Source of the DNA: Terriglobia bacterium
Lineage (GTDB): Bacteria; Acidobacteriota; Terriglobia; Terriglobales; Acidobacteriaceae
NCBI GenBank assembly: GCA_020072645.1
Contig: JAIQGK010000024.1
Coordinates: 1-61,985, forward strand
Length of the DNA: 61,985 bases
Reading direction: 5' to 3'
In this document: positions 25,456-33,283 of the stretch, piece after piece
How positions within the stretch are numbered: the first letter of the stretch is position 1
Layout: every line of letters starts with the position of its first letter
Made by a program: the position numbers and the translations under genes
Notes under the pieces: model-generated
What the model saw: only the letters and a program-made list of their open reading frames with translations
What the model was told of the DNA's origin: nothing
Database searches by the model: none

Positions 25456-27774
25456 TCATGCATTAGGAAGAATTTCGTCTGGCGTTTCGAAAGTGACGCC
25501 AGTCGGTTTTGAAATCGGTGTCGGCAATGGGCTAAGGAACGGCGTTCCACTGTCGATGTCCCACCGCAACAACATGGCATTGTCTTCATGCATGGTGTTG
25601 TGGCAATGCTCCATAAACATCCCGCCCCAATCCCGGAATTGCATCTTGAGGGTTACGGAGCCGTTGTCACGCAGACGGTAAACGTCCTTGCGGCCGCTCT
25701 CCGCCGGTGACGGCGGGTTGCCGTTGCGGTTGAGGATCTGGCCTTCTTCAAAGTGGATGTGAATGGGATGGTCCCACCCGGAGCCGCCTTGCAAGGTCCA
25801 GACTTCGGCTGTGCCAAATCCTGGTTGGGAGCTGATTCGGCCGTAGTCCGCTTCGAGTGTTCCTCCTGTATCACTGGCGGTGATGAGGCTACTGCTGCCG
25901 CCGCTATTATCGGTCTCGATGCCCCAGCGGAAGGAGCCTTGACCGTTCCCCAGGTAGGTGGTGACGGGATCATTCTGGTTCTGATCGCCGTTGTCATCAA
26001 ATCGGAACGTGCGTTGCCGCGCTGTCGCCGGTAAGATGGGATTCGGAATCAACGCGGTTCTTGGATTGGCAGTTAAATCAACGCTCTGGTCCGGTTGCGG
26101 CGGCGGGCCCAGGACCTTGAAGCGCAGGAATGCGCCCACAGCCGGGTCGCTTGTACCGGCGAGGGCCTGGGCCACGGTTACGATCTGCGCAGGTTCACGG
26201 CCGTCCTGGTGCACCTGCAAGTTGACCAGGTCCACGGTTTGCCCGGCATGGTAGCGGGAGAAATCAATGACGATGTCATACCGCTCCGCGATGCCAAGCT
26301 GGTCCGTCTGGGTGAGAGGAACGGTGACAGGCAGCAGGTTACCGTCATTCGCTATCTGCACGAATTGAGAGCTATCACTCAATGCCACCACAAAGAAGCG
26401 TGACACGCTGGCGTTCAGGATACGGAAGCGATACCTGCGCGCATACACGTTGAAGAATGGTTTCCAGGCGAAGTTGACAGTCATCTGGTCGGCCAGAAAA
26501 CCATCAAAAGCGATATTGTCCATGTTGAGCTGTCCGTTGGCGTCCCAGGCTTTGTCCGCGAGCATGAGGTTGACGTCAAAGTCCAGGTTGCCCCAGCCCT
26601 TGCCATTGGAGGAGCCGCTGGGCAGGCGCAGGTTTACACCGTCATTCACAGTTTCGTCACCGCGATCCAACGAGCTGTAAATGTTGTTCATGCCGGCGTT
26701 GCACTTGTACACGTTCTGGTCCGTGAAGGTGAACATATGATCGTGGAACCAGTGCGTGCTCATGGTCTCGTGCCAGTCGCCCGGAACCTTGTTGATGCCG
26801 CCGGAATCACTGGGAGCGCCGGCGCGCGGATCGGTGGCGCCGGTATTAATGCTGGTAAACCCCGCCAGCACCCACGGCCAATGGTAGTCATAGAACTGAT
26901 TAGGCCAGAAATAAGCCCCGGTGAAACCATCGTTCTCCGCGCCGTGGTGAGCATTGTGTTCATGCGTGGTGAGCGTGTATCGCCCAAAGCCGCCGTTATT
27001 CTTGATGTTAGTTGTCAAGCCGTTGTGATGGCGGAACAAGACCGGTTCACCATAGCGGACCTGCGTCAGCTTGGGAGGAAAGGTGCCCTGGAACGTCCAT
27101 ACCCGGTTTGCATTCTGAGTTGGGAAGTTGGGATGAAATTTTGCCGGGATGGCTACGGCCGGATTGATTCCAGAATTCAAGTCTGGGGTCACCTGCGGAT
27201 TGTAAGTAGTATTCGAGGTCACTGGTTTGGTAGTGACCTCAATTGCTACCTGAGGAGGGAACTGTGCAAACCGCTGGTGCGCCCAGTTCGCTCCCGGGGG
27301 ACGACCCTCAATCGGGCCCGTGGTTCCAGCGGGAAACCCGAAACCGGGATCAAGCACTTGCTGCGTCTGGTTGGACTGTTCCATCGGCGCGGGATTTAAG
27401 GTTGACACGGCGTTGCGCCGCAGGACGTCGAAACGCGGCATCGGCTGGGTAAACGGCTTGACACCAAACAAGGGACTTGCGGGTAGCCCGGTAGGGATTC
27501 CCTGATTGTCAGAGTTGCCCGCAAGGAGCGCACTCGGTGATGGCGACTGGCCCACCGCATATCTGACAAATGGATTTAGACCCCTGATCGGCAGCATAAG
27601 GCCGGCGCTTGTGAACAAGCCCCATTTGACCAGATCACGCCGTCTAATCTGGCCATGGGAGAGTGCCTTAGTAATTTCCGCGCGGTTTTGTCGTGCATTT
27701 TCCGCGTCACGGATTCGTCTTTTATCTGAATGTTCTGACAACCAAATACTGTCATCTCGATCTTTTCGGGACAT
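25456..27774 (-). CDS. Multicopper oxidase, Tat-exported
   Basis: The 772-residue product has a twin-arginine signal near residues 48-65 (RRRDLVKWGLFTSAG). All four copper-binding stretches are visible: THEHNAHHGAEND near residue 270, HWFHDHMFT near 343, HPIHIHFEEG near 668, and MEHCHNTMHEDNAML near 725. The last stretch supplies the type 1 His-Cys-His and a Met axial ligand. The enzyme would oxidise a substrate and reduce oxygen to water in the periplasm. Substrate could be metal (Mn, Cu) or phenolic; the sequence does not tell. It is larger than CueO/CotA (about 500 residues), with an insert after the signal. The SCO-cytochrome c gene follows. Confidence 0.93.
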   Translation of the reverse strand: MSRKDRDDSIWLSEHSDKRRIRDAENARQNRAEITKALSHGQIRRRDLVKWGLFTSAGLMLPIRGLNPFVRYAVGQSPSPSALLAGNSDNQGIPTGLPASPLFGVKPFTQPMPRFDVLRRNAVSTLNPAPMEQSNQTQQVLDPGFGFPAGTTGPIEGRPPGANWAHQRFAQFPPQVAIEVTTKPVTSNTTYNPQVTPDLNSGINPAVAIPAKFHPNFPTQNANRVWTFQGTFPPKLTQVRYGEPVLFRHHNGLTTNIKNNGGFGRYTLTTHEHNAHHGAENDGFTGAYFWPNQFYDYHWPWVLAGFTSINTGATDPRAGAPSDSGGINKVPGDWHETMSTHWFHDHMFTFTDQNVYKCNAGMNNIYSSLDRGDETVNDGVNLRLPSGSSNGKGWGNLDFDVNLMLADKAWDANGQLNMDNIAFDGFLADQMTVNFAWKPFFNVYARRYRFRILNASVSRFFVVALSDSSQFVQIANDGNLLPVTVPLTQTDQLGIAERYDIVIDFSRYHAGQTVDLVNLQVHQDGREPAQIVTVAQALAGTSDPAVGAFLRFKVLGPPPQPDQSVDLTANPRTALIPNPILPATARQRTFRFDDNGDQNQNDPVTTYLGNGQGSFRWGIETDNSGGSSSLITASDTGGTLEADYGRISSQPGFGTAEVWTLQGGSGWDHPIHIHFEEGQILNRNGNPPSPAESGRKDVYRLRDNGSVTLKMQFRDWGGMFMEHCHNTMHEDNAMLLRWDIDSGTPFLSPLPTPISKPTGVTFETPDEILPNA

Positions 27775-28229
27775 GCTTTGCTCCTATTAAGGAATCGGTT
27801 GTTGTCGGGCTGTGGTGCAAGATGCAGCATGGCAAGGCGATTGCAAACCGTTTCTGGCAAAGTCACAGTTGAAACATTCGATTCCTCGGGCTGAGAAGGC
27901 TAGTGATGATTTGGCGTGTGGAGTCGCCCTCGGCGGTGAGGATGCAAGCGCGTGAGGGGGAGTTCCACGGGCTGATGTCGACTGTTTGTTTGTCCTCCAG
28001 GAGGTTGGCGGGGGAACGCTGGAGAACGAGGTTCCTACATGTCGTGAGACGATATCACGGCAGATTCAGGCAAGTCTCAAATGTTTTTAATTTTGTTTTG
28101 CAAAATAGTTCCAAAATGGAACAAATATTAACTTTTGCACATTTTTAGTTGCAATATATTGCACAAGCAGTTTCGTCATCCTCAAATAGATCGCCTAACA
28201 ATCACGTATGATTGGCCCCGGAGAAAATC
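27775..28229. other. Divergent promoter region between MCO and SDR genes
   Basis: About 450 bases separate the divergent multicopper oxidase and SDR genes. The right third is AT-rich and carries two palindromes listed separately. The 81-residue frame at 27903-28148 is Arg/Ser-rich with no ribosome binding site, and I do not consider it a gene. Confidence 0.5.
28108..28163. promoter_or_regulatory. Two palindromic operator candidates
   Basis: GTTCCAAAATGGAAC (28108-28122) is an inverted repeat with 6-bp arms, and TGCAATATATTGCA (28150-28163) is a perfect 14-bp palindrome. They are about 27 bp apart in AT-rich DNA between divergent genes. This fits binding of a dimeric repressor or activator. 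The protein is not identified. Confidence 0.45.
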
Positions 28230-29048
28230 ATGGTACTTCCCGCATACGTAGGCGCACTAGATAGCACGCGGCAGCGAGAAACGGCGCTGATCACCGGCGC
28301 ATCGAGCGGCATTGGTCTTGATCTGGCAAAGTTGATGGCTCCCAACTTTGATCTGATCATCACCGCACGCAATCAGGCGGGGTTGGAAAAAATCGCCCAA
28401 GAACTGCAAGCGGCTCATGGGAACCATGTGCACGTGATTCCCGCAGACCTGACCCTGCCGCAAGCGCCGCAGCAGATATCCTCTGAGATCGAAAGGCGCG
28501 GGCTGCCGGTGGATATTCTAATTAACAATGCAGGCTTTGGATCTTACGGAGCGTTTGCGGAGAGCGATCTAAAGACCTCACTGGATATGGTGGAAGTGAA
28601 CATTGCCGCCCTCACGGCGCTGACGCGGCTCGCACTGCCAGGAATGATCCAACGCAAGCATGGAAGAATCATGAACGTCGCCTCAACGGCCGGCTTTCAG
28701 CCGGGGCCTCTGATGGCAGTCTATTACGCGACGAAGGCTTACGTGATTATGTTTTCTGAAGCGATTGCCAATGAACTCAAGGGCAGCGGTGTAACAGTAA
28801 CGTGTTTTTGTCCGGGAGCGACTGCCACCAACTTTGCCGAACGCGCGAAGATGGAAGAATCGCGGCTGTTCAAGATGGGAGCCATGAAGTCAAGAGACGT
28901 TGCTCTCATCGGGTACAAAGGGATGATGGCCGGAAAAGGCCTGGTGATCCCCGGCGTAATTAACAAGACGCTTGCGATGTCTGTCCGGTTCAGTCCGCGG
29001 AAACTAGTGACAGCAATTTCCAGGAGCCTGCAGGAAAAAGCAAAGTAG
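28230..29048 (+). CDS. Short-chain dehydrogenase/reductase (DltE-like)
   Basis: The start is ATG 28230, with GGAG 7 nt upstream. The product is 272 residues of the classical SDR fold. The cofactor loop TGASSGIG spans residues 22-29, the NNAG motif lies near 95, and the catalytic YYATK near 164-168, with a preceding Ser in NVASTAG. It likely uses NADP(H). The C-terminal region (GLVIPGVINKTLAMSVRFSP) resembles the DltE/YqjQ subgroup. Substrate is unknown. It lies 65 bp upstream of the selenoprotein gene on the same strand and may be co-transcribed with it. Confidence 0.9.
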   Translation: MVLPAYVGALDSTRQRETALITGASSGIGLDLAKLMAPNFDLIITARNQAGLEKIAQELQAAHGNHVHVIPADLTLPQAPQQISSEIERRGLPVDILINNAGFGSYGAFAESDLKTSLDMVEVNIAALTALTRLALPGMIQRKHGRIMNVASTAGFQPGPLMAVYYATKAYVIMFSEAIANELKGSGVTVTCFCPGATATNFAERAKMEESRLFKMGAMKSRDVALIGYKGMMAGKGLVIPGVINKTLAMSVRFSPRKLVTAISRSLQEKAK

Positions 29049-29113
29049 CGACCTGAAAGACTTGCTGCGCATCCAATGCCTCTATTGCTGTAAGCCAATT
29101 TCAGGAGAAGCTA

Positions 29114-29680
29114 ATGGCGGTTTCGTGGAACAAGGACATAGACGCAGCGCTCAGCCAGGGCAAAACCCAACACAAGCCCGTGCTGGTTGACTTTAGCGCT
29201 GCTCCAGCGTGAGGAGCATGCGCTCGGCTGGAAGCCGAATCGTATGCTGACCCTCAACTCGCATCGTTCATCGACCAGAAATTTGTGCCTATTGGGGTGC
29301 ACATCAAAGAAAATCCGGCTGGGTTCCATCGCTTTGATTCAGTCTGGACGCCAACCGCGCTGGTGCTGGACGAAAACGGCAAAGAGCGTCATCGCATAGA
29401 AGGTTATTTGCCAAAAGATGAATTTGCCGCACAGTTGCTGCTGGGACTGGCGCGGGTCGCCTTTATGCAGAAGAAATGGGCGGACGCGGAAAAGCTTTAT
29501 GATGAGATCCTTCAGGAATATCCCAACAGTGAGGCAGCGGCGGAAGCGGTTTACTGGAAAGCCGTGAGCCAATACAAAGGCAAACACGACCACACTGTAC
29601 TGGGCGAAGTGCAGAAAACGCTTCAGCAAAAGTATCCCAACAGCATTTGGGCAAAGAAGGCAATTCCCTGGGCAGCCTAA
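29114..29680 (+). CDS. Thioredoxin-fold selenoprotein, Sec at UGA 29210-29212
   Basis: The frame from ATG 29114 to the stop at 29680 is open except for TGA at codon 33. A strong Shine-Dalgarno sequence (CAGGAGAAGCTA) precedes the ATG. The N-terminal part is thioredoxin-like: KPVLVDFSAAPA, then the TGA, then GACARLEAESY. The motif is therefore Sec33-Gly-Ala-Cys36, with Sec in the nucleophilic Cys position of CxxC. Downstream are FVPIGVHIKENP and the cis-Pro region VWTPTALVLDENG. A TPR-like segment (RVAFMQKKWADAEKLYDEIL, YPNSEAAAEAVYWKA) ends the protein, 188 codons in all. A stable hairpin directly after the TGA fits a bacterial SECIS. Conventional callers would start at 29285 and lose the active site. 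A nonsense mutation is the alternative, but the position and hairpin argue against it. The 3' end overlaps dinB by 4 bp. Confidence 0.85.
29213..29248 (+). promoter_or_regulatory. Candidate bacterial SECIS stem-loop
   Basis: Starting 3 nt after the UGA, 29215-29222 (AGCATGCG) pairs with 29241-29248 (CGTATGCT), with one G-U. A small internal loop follows, and then 29225-29229 (CGGCT) pairs with 29233-29237 (AGCCG). The apical loop is GGA. The first loop G is 18 nt after the UGA, within the 16-37 nt spacing described for bacterial SECIS elements that bind SelB. Confidence 0.8.
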
Positions 29681-30252
29681 ACCGACTGTGCAGCATTATT
29701 TGGAGCGGCAGAGAAAATCTGCCGCTTTACATTTTCTGCCTGCAACAAGTGTCGCCGCTGGTGTGCCATCATCCAGGGAAGCGCGGCGACAAGGCGCATT
29801 CTGAAAATTCCCTGCCCGACCTTGATCTTTGCCAGATCAAGTCCTTGCTGCTCCCGCATCAGCCGTTCCCATTCATCCTGCGCTTTCATAAAAGCCGACA
29901 GCACTTGCAGGGGATCATCGATTGCAGCGGGCGGACGCACGTTCTTGGGTGCGCGAATCCTGAACTTGGGTGGCGGCTCGGCAATCCATACTAACAGACG
30001 TCCATTGGGGCCTAAGGAGAACGGGCCCTCGCCAAATCTCTTCTCCTGCTTGGCCTGCTCAATTCCGCGCGCCATAATCTTCTGCACCGTTTCCGCGGTC
30101 ATATTGAGATGCGCCAGGCACTCGGCAATGGACCATTTGCCGGGATCAGGGCGGCGCGTAAGTTCATCGGCAGAGACATTGTCCACCAGCGCCTGAGCGC
30201 GGCGGCGCGAATCTGCAATATCGCGAGAGACGGATTGAACATCAAATTTCAT
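29677..30252 (-). CDS. DinB superfamily protein
   Basis: The 191-residue product matches the DinB/YfiT-type four-helix bundle. It has an N-terminal DIADSRRRAQALVDNVSAD helix, the conserved RPDPGKWSIAECLAHLNMT segment with its metal-ligand His near residue 47, and the C-terminal WMMAHQRRHLLQ motif with two further His residues. Family members are putative metal-dependent enzymes or thiol-transferases (some use mycothiol or bacillithiol). The role here is unknown. It converges on the selenoprotein gene with a 4-bp overlap. A hairpin with a T-rich tail at 29703-29735 inside its 3' end could terminate the opposite transcript. Confidence 0.85.
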   Translation of the reverse strand: MKFDVQSVSRDIADSRRRAQALVDNVSADELTRRPDPGKWSIAECLAHLNMTAETVQKIMARGIEQAKQEKRFGEGPFSLGPNGRLLVWIAEPPPKFRIRAPKNVRPPAAIDDPLQVLSAFMKAQDEWERLMREQQGLDLAKIKVGQGIFRMRLVAALPWMMAHQRRHLLQAENVKRQIFSAAPNNAAQSV

Positions 30253-30263
30253 GGTCGTTTATC

Positions 30264-30281
30264 TTACTCCCACTCAATCGT
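30264..30281. repeat. Copy 1 of 18-bp guaA-tail direct repeat
   Basis: TTACTCCCACTCAATCGT at this position is identical and in the same orientation to 30705-30722, which is the stop codon plus last five codons of guaA. It lies between the dinB start and the start of the 30287 gene. It resembles one half of an integration-site pair. Confidence 0.9.
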
Positions 30282-30286
30282 TAAGT

Positions 30287-30682
30287 ATGATCTTGAATGT
30301 GGCCTATTTCCCGGATTTGAGTTCGTACAGCTACTGCACTCTGCCGTCCGCCGCGCCCGCCAAGGTGCTTAACGTGGGTTGGCTGGATAAGAGTCATGGA
30401 TTCCCTAAGGGCAAAGTTGATGATTCATTGCTGGCAAAGATCCTCTTTCTTTGCAGCACTCCGGTCAATCGAATGCGGGGTTGGCATCATTGCCCGTTCT
30501 GCGAGGCCTATCCTATTACCGTAAGTTCCGGGCACAAAGAATTGACACTCGGAGACGCGGAGATTCGAGTTCAAGGTGAAGACGAGATCGAGTACGCCGC
30601 GCCTACGCTGATTTACCACTACATGCGCGACCACGCCTATTTGCCGCCGCAAGTTTTTCTGAGCGCTCTCGAAACTGCTTAA
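30287..30682 (+). CDS. Unknown protein flanked by guaA-tail repeats
   Basis: From ATG 30287 (MILNVAYFPDLSSYSYC) the product has 131 residues. An in-frame ATG at 30251 would read through the direct repeat and is less likely. Visible features are LNVGWLDKSHGFPKGKVDD, LFLCSTPVNRMRGWHHCPFC (a CPFC motif with preceding His residues, possibly metal-binding) and YAAPTLIYHYMRDHAYLPP. I do not recognise a characterised family. It has no signal peptide and is probably cytosolic. The gene fits exactly between two 18-bp direct repeats, which suggests it arrived as a cassette. Confidence 0.75.
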   Translation: MILNVAYFPDLSSYSYCTLPSAAPAKVLNVGWLDKSHGFPKGKVDDSLLAKILFLCSTPVNRMRGWHHCPFCEAYPITVSSGHKELTLGDAEIRVQGEDEIEYAAPTLIYHYMRDHAYLPPQVFLSALETA

Positions 30683-30704
30683 CTACATTCCTTTTATGTA
30701 GAGT

Positions 30705-30722
30705 TTACTCCCACTCAATCGT
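30705..30722. repeat. Copy 2 of 18-bp repeat (guaA 3' end)
   Basis: This copy is the native 3' end of guaA (codons for TIEWE and the stop). It is identical to 30264-30281. The spacing between copies is 441 bp. Confidence 0.9.
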
Positions 30723-32261
30723 CCCCGGCGGCTTTGACGTAATGTCATACACCACGCGGTTGATGCCGCGAACTTCATTCACGATGCGCGTGGAAATTGC
30801 TTTGAGAACATCATACGGCAGCGGAACCCAATCGGCGGTCATGCCGTCTTCAGAGTGAACGGCGCGAATGGCGCAGGTGTAAGCATAAGTGCGCTGGTCA
30901 CCCATTACACCCACTGACATTACCGGGAGCAAGACCGCAAACGACTGCCAAATCTGCGTGTAAAGGCCAGCGCGCCGGATTTCATTCACAACGATTTCGT
31001 CGGCCTCTTGCAGCAATGCGACCCGTTCCGGCGTGACCTCGCCCAGAATGCGCACGGCGAGTCCCGGGCCGGGGAAAGGCTGGCGCTGCAAAATCTCTTC
31101 CGGCATACCCATTTCCCGGCCGATGCGGCGAACTTCATCCTTAAACAAATCCTTTAAAGGTTCAATAAGCTTGAGCTTCATCTTGTCCGGCAGGCCGCCG
31201 ACGTTGTGGTGAGACTTAATGGTCTGCGAAGGGCCGCGCACGCTGCGGGATTCGATGATGTCAGGGTAAAGCGTTCCCTGCACCAGCCAGTCTACTTTGC
31301 CGATCTGCTGTTCCAGCCGGTGCGCTTCCTGATCGAAGACCTCAATGAATTCATTGCCGATAATCTTGCGCTTCTTCTCCGGATCGATGACACCCGCAAG
31401 CTTGTTGAGAAAACGATCTGTCGCATCAACGGCCACAACGTTCAGACCAAGGCGGTCGCGCAAATTCTGTTGGACTTTTTGAAATTCATTTTTGCGTAGC
31501 ACGCCGTTGTTGACGAAGACGGAGATCAGGCGGCGGCCAATAGCTTTATCGACCAAGGTGGCAGCCACGGCGGAATCAACGCCGCCGGAAAGCGCGCAGA
31601 TCACTCTTCCCTGCTCGCCCACGGTCTGGCGCACCTGGCGGATGGTTTCGTCGATGAAGTGCTGAGGAGTCCAATCACCGCGCGCGCCGCAGATGTTGAC
31701 TACGAAATTGCGCAACAGGTCAACGCCGCGCTTGGTATGGTGAACTTCAGGATGGAACTGCACCGCCCAGATCTTCTGCGATTCATTTTCCATCGCAGCC
31801 AGCGCGTTGCTGCTTCGGGCCATGACGGTGAAGCCGGCGGGGAGTTCAAGCGCCTCGTCGCCGTGGGACATCCAGACGTTGAGCGAGGGCGGCAGGCCTT
31901 CAAACAGTCGAGACTGGCCTTTGACATTGATTTCCGCGTGGCCATACTCACGTTTGGGGCCAGGACGGACTTTGCCGCCGAGCTTGTGCGTGATGAAGTG
32001 TAGGCCGTAGCAGATGCCGAGCACAGGCAGGCCAAGGGCGAGCACGCGATCATCGGCGGGTGGAGCGTCATGATCGTAAACGGACGAAGGCCCTCCGCTC
32101 AGAATGATGCCGACAGGCCGGTAGCTCTTGATTTCATCCAACGGAGCGGTACAAGGGAGGACGACGGAAAATACTTTGAGTTCGCGGATGCGGCGCGCAA
32201 TAAGCTGCGTGTACTGCGAGCCAAAGTCGAGGATTACGATGGATTGTTCTTCCACGAACAA
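30705..32261 (-). CDS. guaA: GMP synthase (glutamine-hydrolysing)
   Basis: GuaA converts XMP to GMP using ATP and glutamine. The 518-residue product has a glutamine amidotransferase half (ILDFGSQYTQLIARRIRE, LSGGPSSVYD, catalytic Cys84 in LGICYGLHFI, VQFHPEVHHT). The ATP pyrophosphatase half has the P-loop ALSGGVDSAV near residue 225. The C-terminal dimerisation domain contains RQPFPGPGLAVRILGE and ends GTIEWE. It is full length. Its 3' end is a known integration hotspot for genomic islands, and here that end is duplicated 441 bp downstream. Confidence 0.97.
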   Translation of the reverse strand: MFVEEQSIVILDFGSQYTQLIARRIRELKVFSVVLPCTAPLDEIKSYRPVGIILSGGPSSVYDHDAPPADDRVLALGLPVLGICYGLHFITHKLGGKVRPGPKREYGHAEINVKGQSRLFEGLPPSLNVWMSHGDEALELPAGFTVMARSSNALAAMENESQKIWAVQFHPEVHHTKRGVDLLRNFVVNICGARGDWTPQHFIDETIRQVRQTVGEQGRVICALSGGVDSAVAATLVDKAIGRRLISVFVNNGVLRKNEFQKVQQNLRDRLGLNVVAVDATDRFLNKLAGVIDPEKKRKIIGNEFIEVFDQEAHRLEQQIGKVDWLVQGTLYPDIIESRSVRGPSQTIKSHHNVGGLPDKMKLKLIEPLKDLFKDEVRRIGREMGMPEEILQRQPFPGPGLAVRILGEVTPERVALLQEADEIVVNEIRRAGLYTQIWQSFAVLLPVMSVGVMGDQRTYAYTCAIRAVHSEDGMTADWVPLPYDVLKAISTRIVNEVRGINRVVYDITSKPPGTIEWE

Positions 32262-32311
32262 TTATTTCTGATTCGCGCCAGACTGTAAAGGTAAAAGAGT
32301 GTAAACGCAAA

Positions 32312-33283
32312 TCAAAGAATCGGGGTGTTCTCAACAGGCGTTCCGGAGGAAGTGGCGACAAGTTTTGGTCCAGCGGCGGGATCGACATGCGCGGCGGCCA
32401 GCGCGAGATAAGCGGCCATCCTGGCCATATAAAGGAAATCCGCCACGGCGAAGTACGCCAATGAAATGATTATCAAGAGCGTGAAATAACTCTGGGGTGA
32501 AGAGGCGACCATTCCTGATGTGAGCCCACAAATTGCCGTGACAATCAGTAGGACGACAACGCGAAAAAGCAGAAACACGAACCCCGTGCCAGCAAAATCA
32601 GAACGCTGCTGGCGGACGGTGTGGCGGGCCTGGCGTAGCGCGCCGCGAAAACTTTGGCCCTCGCGACCGAAAATTGCCGCCAGAGAAAGATACCAGTTCG
32701 CCGTGAGCCAGAAAGCGCTGATCAGAACAACCGATGGCAGCATCATCAGGTAATAAAGAACAAGGTCCGGCTGAGGGCCGTGAGTGGCAATAAGCATCTC
32801 GCCAACGCTGGCGGTGACCAACAATACCAAAGAGAACCAACTGATAAACCCACGCAAGAGCTGCAGCGCAAAAATGCTGCGGAAGCGGAGCGACGTGAGC
32901 CCCGCGCGCAACCTCCGGACGGTGGCGAAACGTCCCATGGCCGCGAGAATGCTCCAGATAAGGGCGATCGCCAATGGTACGCCGATGGCCGCAAACAGAA
33001 TGACCTTGATTCCGAGAAGCAACATGACGGCCACAACCAGCTGCCCTATTCTTTGCGGATCGCGGCTTCCCCAGGCTGTGTCCCAGGCTTTTCCAACGTG
33101 CAATGGGCCTAAAAGCATCATGCCAACGCCGGCGACTAGCATGCAGGCCAGAACCGCAAATGACCAGCGCCAAAGAATCTCGACGAGAAAAATGACAGGG
33201 TCACGCGTGACAGCACGGAGACCCTGCGTAATGGGATTGGGAGGCTTGGACGTTTTTCCTTGCCACTCATCATTTGTGGTCAT
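32312..33283 (-). CDS. Multi-pass inner-membrane protein, unknown
   Basis: The 323-residue product has about six hydrophobic segments, including FLVEILWRWSFAVLACMLVA, LVVAVMLLLGIKVILFAAIG, YYLMMLPSVVLISAFWLTAN, FVFLLFRVVVLLIVTAICGL and FTLLIIISLAYFAVADFLY. The ATG overlaps the leuS stop by 4 bp (ATGA), so it is coupled to leuS and probably precedes guaA in one leftward transcript. No characterised family is recognised. Confidence 0.75.
   Translation of the reverse strand: MTTNDEWQGKTSKPPNPITQGLRAVTRDPVIFLVEILWRWSFAVLACMLVAGVGMMLLGPLHVGKAWDTAWGSRDPQRIGQLVVAVMLLLGIKVILFAAIGVPLAIALIWSILAAMGRFATVRRLRAGLTSLRFRSIFALQLLRGFISWFSLVLLVTASVGEMLIATHGPQPDLVLYYLMMLPSVVLISAFWLTANWYLSLAAIFGREGQSFRGALRQARHTVRQQRSDFAGTGFVFLLFRVVVLLIVTAICGLTSGMVASSPQSYFTLLIIISLAYFAVADFLYMARMAAYLALAAAHVDPAAGPKLVATSSGTPVENTPIL

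Noticed and set aside
27903-28148. 81-residue ORF in the MCO/SDR gap
   Set aside because: Arg/Ser-rich, no ribosome binding site, and it overlaps regulatory-looking AT-rich DNA.
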